From positions 1 to 64,000 of the forward strand of contig NZ_QJRJ01000067.1 in the NCBI RefSeq assembly GCF_003254625.1: DNA of 64,000 nucleotides, in the 5' to 3' direction. Position 1 is the first letter of the stretch, and each line of letters begins with the position of its first letter. The translations under genes were made by a program, and so were the position numbers. This document shows, piece by piece, positions 60,633 through 64,000 of the stretch. A model generated the notes under the pieces. That model was not told the DNA's origin and did no database searches. It saw nothing but the letters and a program-made list of their open reading frames with translations. This DNA comes from Flavobacterium ginsenosidimutans. GTDB lineage: Bacteria; Bacteroidota; Bacteroidia; Flavobacteriales; Flavobacteriaceae.

Positions 60633-61235
60633 ATGAAAATTTCGAGCGATATTGAAAAGTTACTTCCATTAGGCTATGTATTTCTTATCATGATGGGAAT
60701 ACTTAAAGACTGTATTTACTATTATCAATTAGGAATAAATATCTTGAAATTCTCTACAATTACAGATATTTTAATGAGTCCAATCGCGTATTTGAGTTCA
60801 AATCCGATAGTTTTGTTTGCAGTAATTTCATTATTCGTCAGCCATTATTATCTTCCAAAATTTCTTTTAAAGAATAATCAAGAACCTTTTGTACAAAGAA
60901 TGTTTGAATTAAAATCTGTAGAAGGATTTTCTTTAGAAGAGAAAACAGCTTATTACAATAGTATTGCTTTACGAACATTGGCAGTTGTGCTTTTGTCTTT
61001 CTTTTTAGGAACTGGTATCGCCGACGGCTATTATACTTCAGGACGCATCGACAAGCAAACTTTAGATTATAATTATAAAATTAATTTTAATGACGAAGAA
61101 CAGCAAGAAGTTTGTCTTCTCGGTACAAATAGCTTGTATTATTTTTATGTTGCAATAGGGCAAAAACACATAAAAATCGCTCCAATAAGCTCGATTAAAA
61201 ACGTTGAGCTGATGTATAAAACGGCAAATCGATAA
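60633..61235 (+). CDS. Membrane protein, function unknown
   Basis: A 200-residue protein with three membrane segments (LGYVFLIMMGILKDCIYYYQ; PIVLFAVISLFVSHYYLP; LAVVLLSFFLGTGIADGYY) and a soluble C-terminal part of about 70 residues with beta strands (QEVCLLGTNSLYYFYVAIGQ). No family is recognised. The next gene is 39 bp downstream. Confidence 0.75.
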   Translation: MKISSDIEKLLPLGYVFLIMMGILKDCIYYYQLGINILKFSTITDILMSPIAYLSSNPIVLFAVISLFVSHYYLPKFLLKNNQEPFVQRMFELKSVEGFSLEEKTAYYNSIALRTLAVVLLSFFLGTGIADGYYTSGRIDKQTLDYNYKINFNDEEQQEVCLLGTNSLYYFYVAIGQKHIKIAPISSIKNVELMYKTANR

Positions 61236-61274
61236 AACTGAAATAAGTAAGTTACTCCTAAAAAAATAAGCTTT

Positions 61275-61901
61275 ATGAAAGATCAAAAAAAATACAGTAA
61301 TAAAACAAAAGCTGCTTTTATTCTGTTAATAGTAATGCTTATAATTTTGCTTGGGAATTTTAATACGCTCCGAAACTCCAAAAACGTAAATGACAATATC
61401 AACGCCATTTACAAAGACAGGTTGGTTGTGGCACATTATATTTTTCAATATTCAAAAGAACTTCATTTTATAAAAGCTGAGGCTGAAAAACTAAATTTAA
61501 GCGACAATATTAAAAAAGATGAAATTATTCATACACTCGATATTATTCATGATATCGATGACTTGTACGCGAAAACAGTTTTAACCAACAAAGAGAAACA
61601 ATATTTCGATGCGTTTTTACTTTCTTGTAAAGAAATAAACAAACAAGTCGAAAACAAAAACTGGAATCAAATTGCTAATTCTAGCGCACAAGCTTTAAAA
61701 ACACTTGAAGCATTATCTCAAATTCAGATTGAGGAAGGAAAGGCTAAACTTGCAGTTGCAAACGCTATGTATAGCAGAAACAATGTGCTTGGCCAGCTTC
61801 AAATTGCATTGCTTATTATTTTGGGCGGAATTACTTTTTATCTTCTGATAAAGAAAATCAAAAAAACGGTTAGAATTCCTGAACCACCAAGTCTGAATTA
61901 A
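61275..61901 (+). CDS. Membrane protein with four-helix-bundle (4HB-MCP-like) domain
   Basis: A 208-residue protein: a membrane helix at about 13-32 (AFILLIVMLIILLGNFNTL), about 130 residues of helices with SKELHFIKAEAEKLNLSDNI, and a second membrane helix (LQIALLIILGGITFYLLIKK). This is the plan of 4HB ligand-sensing domains, but no HAMP or signalling domain follows. It might be a stand-alone sensor. It lies 39 bp after the previous membrane protein gene. Confidence 0.78.
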   Translation: MKDQKKYSNKTKAAFILLIVMLIILLGNFNTLRNSKNVNDNINAIYKDRLVVAHYIFQYSKELHFIKAEAEKLNLSDNIKKDEIIHTLDIIHDIDDLYAKTVLTNKEKQYFDAFLLSCKEINKQVENKNWNQIANSSAQALKTLEALSQIQIEEGKAKLAVANAMYSRNNVLGQLQIALLIILGGITFYLLIKKIKKTVRIPEPPSLN

Positions 61902-61992
61902 AATTTCAATTTTTTAAGTTTAAAAATTCCAATGACAGTTTGTCAATTAATCTTCACTTTATTGCTCTATGGTTTAAAAAAAAGGACAAAAA

Positions 61993-62022
61993 AAATTCCA
62001 AAACCCGTTGGCTTTGGAATTT
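61993..62022 (-). terminator. Terminator after the DUF2911 gene
   Basis: AAATTCCAAA pairs with TTTGGAATTT; on the minus strand a run of T follows. It shares its AATTCCAAA core with the repeat at 32838-32925. Confidence 0.7.
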
Positions 62023-62050
62023 GGAATTTATATTTTGAAAATTTAAAAGC

Positions 62051-62893
62051 TTATCTGCTCCACTCAGCGATACTGTCTTTATTCAATTTTACGTAATCTG
62101 CGTTGTTTGCGGCTTCAGCAGATGCCAAAGAAGCTTTTGCAGTTTCAATTGCTCCTTTTTTATCGCCTTGTTTTGCTTGAATCAAAGATTTTAATCTTGA
62201 TACATAATATGGTTTATCAGAACTCATATCAAGAGCTTTGTCAACGTAAGTTCTTGCAGTTTCAATATTTCCGTTTGATTGAAATAAATATTGAGACGCA
62301 GCAAAATAATCGTTCCAAGTTGGACCAGCCAAAGCTTTGTCAATACTTGCCACAGCAATTTTAGCTGTTGGAACTTCAAATTTTAAAGCAACATGAGAGT
62401 TTTCCCAAGCAAGATCTAAATAGCCAAAATTTGGATCTAAACCATTAATTCCAATTGTGAATGTTTCAACAGGCGTTGGCAATGCATCTTCTTTTACTGT
62501 AGTTTTCAAAGCTACATAAGCATCGCTCCAGTTTTCTGGCAATCCCCAGTTATCTGTAGAAAGATAAAAAATGATATCCCAGCTTTCGATTCTAGGAACT
62601 GTATAAATTGCATATTTTCCTTTCTTCAGCGTTTTACCGTCAATAATTACGTCATCGCTAAAGTTGATAATTGTATTTTCATTCGCTCCTGTTCTCCATA
62701 ATTTCCCAAATGGAACTAAATTCCCGAACACAGCTCTCCCTCTCGCTCCCGGTCTTGAATAGGTAACTTCAACATCGGTCAAACCAACAGTTTGCTTAAT
62801 ATATCCTTTCGGACTTGCTTGTGGCGTTTTTACTTGTGCTTCTGATGCTAATGGCGCTAAGATCAGGGCTAAAGCAATAAGTAGTTTCTTCAT
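62051..62893 (-). CDS. DUF2911 family exported protein
   Basis: A 280-residue exported protein (MKKLLIALALILAPLASEAQ). The DUF2911 domain is shown by VEVTYSRPGARGRAVFGNLV, PFGKLWRTGANENTIINFSD and KKGKYAIYTVPRIESWDIIF. A TPR-like C-terminal part follows (ARTYVDKALDMSSDKPYYVS). ATG 62917 would add eight residues but lies inside the promoter element, so 62893 is the start. Function unknown. Confidence 0.88.
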   Translation of the reverse strand: MKKLLIALALILAPLASEAQVKTPQASPKGYIKQTVGLTDVEVTYSRPGARGRAVFGNLVPFGKLWRTGANENTIINFSDDVIIDGKTLKKGKYAIYTVPRIESWDIIFYLSTDNWGLPENWSDAYVALKTTVKEDALPTPVETFTIGINGLDPNFGYLDLAWENSHVALKFEVPTAKIAVASIDKALAGPTWNDYFAASQYLFQSNGNIETARTYVDKALDMSSDKPYYVSRLKSLIQAKQGDKKGAIETAKASLASAEAANNADYVKLNKDSIAEWSR

Positions 62894-62914
62894 TATTTTA
62901 AGTTTAATTTTTTT

Positions 62915-62943
62915 CAAATTTACAAATTCAAACAGGGAACAAA
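62915..62943 (-). promoter_or_regulatory. Promoter for the DUF2911 gene
   Basis: Minus strand TTTG (62943-62940), 17 bp, TAAATTTG (62922-62915): full match, 21 bp before ATG 62893. It excludes the upstream ATG at 62917. Confidence 0.6.
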
Positions 62944-62961
62944 TGTTAAATTTTATATAAT

Positions 62962-63624
62962 TCAGGCCTTAAGCTGTGATATTTTTTCTGCGTTTAATTC
63001 GTTAAAATGATCGATAACCAAGTCTGCTTCAGACAAATCCTGAAGATGTGAATGTTCGCTTCTATAACCCACACAATAAATTCCTGCGCCTTTTGCGGCT
63101 TTTACCCCATTTGTGCTGTCTTCGATTATAATACATTCTTCTTTTGGCGCTACAGACAATGAAGCAGCATGAATAAATATCGCCGGATTTGGTTTTGATT
63201 GCGGAAAATCTTCCCCGCTAACAATATGTGTAAAATACTGATGTAAATTAAATCTTGTAAAAACACGATCAATGGTTACTTTTGAAGCCGAAGAAGCTAA
63301 AATTAATTGCAATCCGTTCTTATACAAATCCTTAATTAAATCTTCAACACCATCCAAAAGATACAAATCTTCCTTAGTGTCAAAAGCATCATTAAAAATA
63401 GTTCTCTTTCTCTGAATCAAATCTTCCACTTCCTGCTCTACAGTTGGGAAATAGCTTTTTAAAGTTTGGAATGTATTTCGAGTAGAAAATCCTGTAAATG
63501 AGGTATACATTTCTTCAGGAACTTCGATATTCAATTCCGAAAATTGTAAATAATAGGCATAACGATGAACAGGCTCTGTGTCAACAATTACGCCGTCCAT
63601 ATCAAAAATTACTGTTTTAATCAT
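62962..63624 (-). CDS. HAD hydrolase, beta-phosphoglucomutase-like
   Basis: A 220-residue HAD phosphatase with a helical cap. The nucleophile motif is VIFDMDGVIVDTEPVH (Asp8, Asp10), motif II LILASSAS, the Lys in SKPNPAIF, and the acidic motif IIIEDSTNGVKAAKGAG. This fits the beta-PGM / sugar-phosphate phosphatase group; the exact substrate is not deducible. Confidence 0.92.
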   Translation of the reverse strand: MIKTVIFDMDGVIVDTEPVHRYAYYLQFSELNIEVPEEMYTSFTGFSTRNTFQTLKSYFPTVEQEVEDLIQRKRTIFNDAFDTKEDLYLLDGVEDLIKDLYKNGLQLILASSASKVTIDRVFTRFNLHQYFTHIVSGEDFPQSKPNPAIFIHAASLSVAPKEECIIIEDSTNGVKAAKGAGIYCVGYRSEHSHLQDLSEADLVIDHFNELNAEKISQLKA

Positions 63625-63635
63625 TTTTTTTAAGT

Positions 63636-63812
63636 TTCTGAGATTTTGAGATACTAAGATTCTAAGGTTTCTCTCTTTTGTATTTAACTTTGTCGAAGTT
63701 TAAACTTTGACAAAGTTCCTTTTGAGTTCTATTTATAAGGTTCAAAAAAAATAAGATTCAGTCTAGCAGCTACAAAAAACTTAGCAACTTAGAATCTTAG
63801 CGTCTTAGAAAC
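63636..63812. repeat. TTAGAATCTTAG-type repeat pair enclosing a 32-bp palindrome
   Basis: Left arm TGAGATACTAAGATTCTAAG (63644-63666 region) and right arm ACTTAGCAACTTAGAATCTT (63779 onward) are inverse. Between them, 63686-63717 forms AACTTTGTC-GAAGTTTAAACTTT-GACAAAGTT, a palindrome with one mismatched pair. Confidence 0.55.
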
Positions 63813-64000
63813 TTACTTTTTAAGCAAGTGTCTAATCACTGTTTCGGCTGCGTGTAAGCCAAATAATCCTGGCATATAGCTATTTGTTCCGTAGAATGAT
63901 TTTTTGAAGTTTTTACCATCTGTTAGCTTTAAGCTTTTTTCGTCTTGAATTTCAGAAGAAAAAACTACTTTCAATTTATTGATTTTTGCTTCTTTTAAAC
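63813..64000 (-). CDS. C-terminal end of a TcdA-like tRNA threonylcarbamoyladenosine dehydratase (partial)
   Basis: The window edge cuts this gene; only the last 61 codons and the stop (63813-63815) are inside. The end reads KVVFSSE, then KSFYGTNSYMPGLFGLHAAE and TVIRHLLKK. That matches the C-terminus of ThiF/E1-like proteins of the TcdA group, which form the cyclic t6A base in tRNA. The catalytic and ATP-binding parts lie outside, so the call rests on this tail only. Confidence 0.7.
   Translation of the reverse strand, partial: LKEAKINKLKVVFSSEIQDEKSLKLTDGKNFKKSFYGTNSYMPGLFGLHAAETVIRHLLKK

Overview
The window looks like ordinary chromosomal DNA of a Flavobacterium-type bacterium (Bacteroidota, Flavobacteriaceae). 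The support is very AT-rich sequence, promoters of the Bacteroidota form (TTG, 17-23 bp, TANNTTTG), a menaquinone pathway, Bacteroidota-only families (DUF3667, DUF2853, DUF2911, a fused CcsBA) and proteins close to those of Flavobacterium. No phage, insertion sequence, CRISPR array, rRNA or tRNA was seen. Nearly all genes are housekeeping genes; the less explained material lies between genes and in very small reading frames.

Layout. 0.1-2.6 kb: proline dehydrogenase and, divergently, aroB. 2.6-5.8 kb: a polyamine block (possible leader ORF, arginine decarboxylase, deoxyhypusine-synthase-like enzyme, poly-Asp protein). 5.9-8 kb: recQ. 8.2-13.1 kb, minus strand: ppc with a DinB protein, an Lrp-type regulator and an M14 carboxypeptidase. 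13.1-13.4 kb: a divergent promoter region with four palindromes, in front of an XRE regulator. 14-17.5 kb: an acyltransferase, then a plus-strand run (spermidine-synthase-like, M23 peptidase, lipoprotein, secreted protein, NTF2-like). 17.6-25.2 kb: APC permease, class V aminotransferase, msrA, selO, YpdA-type reductase, CYTH protein. 25.4-26.9 kb: an OmpA protein and a membrane-anchored helix-hairpin-helix protein.

27-36 kb is a minus-strand region holding menC, menA, menB and menD mixed with a TPR protein, an MBL-fold hydrolase, a CvfB-like protein and a DUF2853 protein. menF, menE and menH were not seen. 36.2-38.7 kb: thioredoxin-fold protein, GNAT, glutathione peroxidase. 38.7-39.3 kb has no long ORF but holds two tiny membrane ORFs in tandem with a terminator. 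39.5-43.2 kb: ECF sigma/anti-sigma pair, DoxX, secreted protein, DUF3667. 43.2-46.5 kb: the large CcsBA cytochrome c maturation fusion. 46.8-51.4 kb: a tight operon (DUF2520, KdsC-like phosphatase, UbiA prenyltransferase, Maf, MscS) followed by an AI-2E family transporter. 51.4-55.8 kb: envelope proteins. 56-60.4 kb: PIG-L deacetylase, a 35-residue membrane protein and a sodium:solute symporter. 60.6-64 kb: two membrane proteins, a DUF2911 protein, a HAD phosphatase and the truncated end of a TcdA-like gene.

Several families of short dispersed repeats fill intergenic gaps. The most striking is an element of about 80-100 bp present three times. Its central hairpin keeps its pairing while its sequence changes.

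All calls come from reading the sequence by eye. No database search, folding program or statistical test was run, so family names rest on motifs and on recall of family features.
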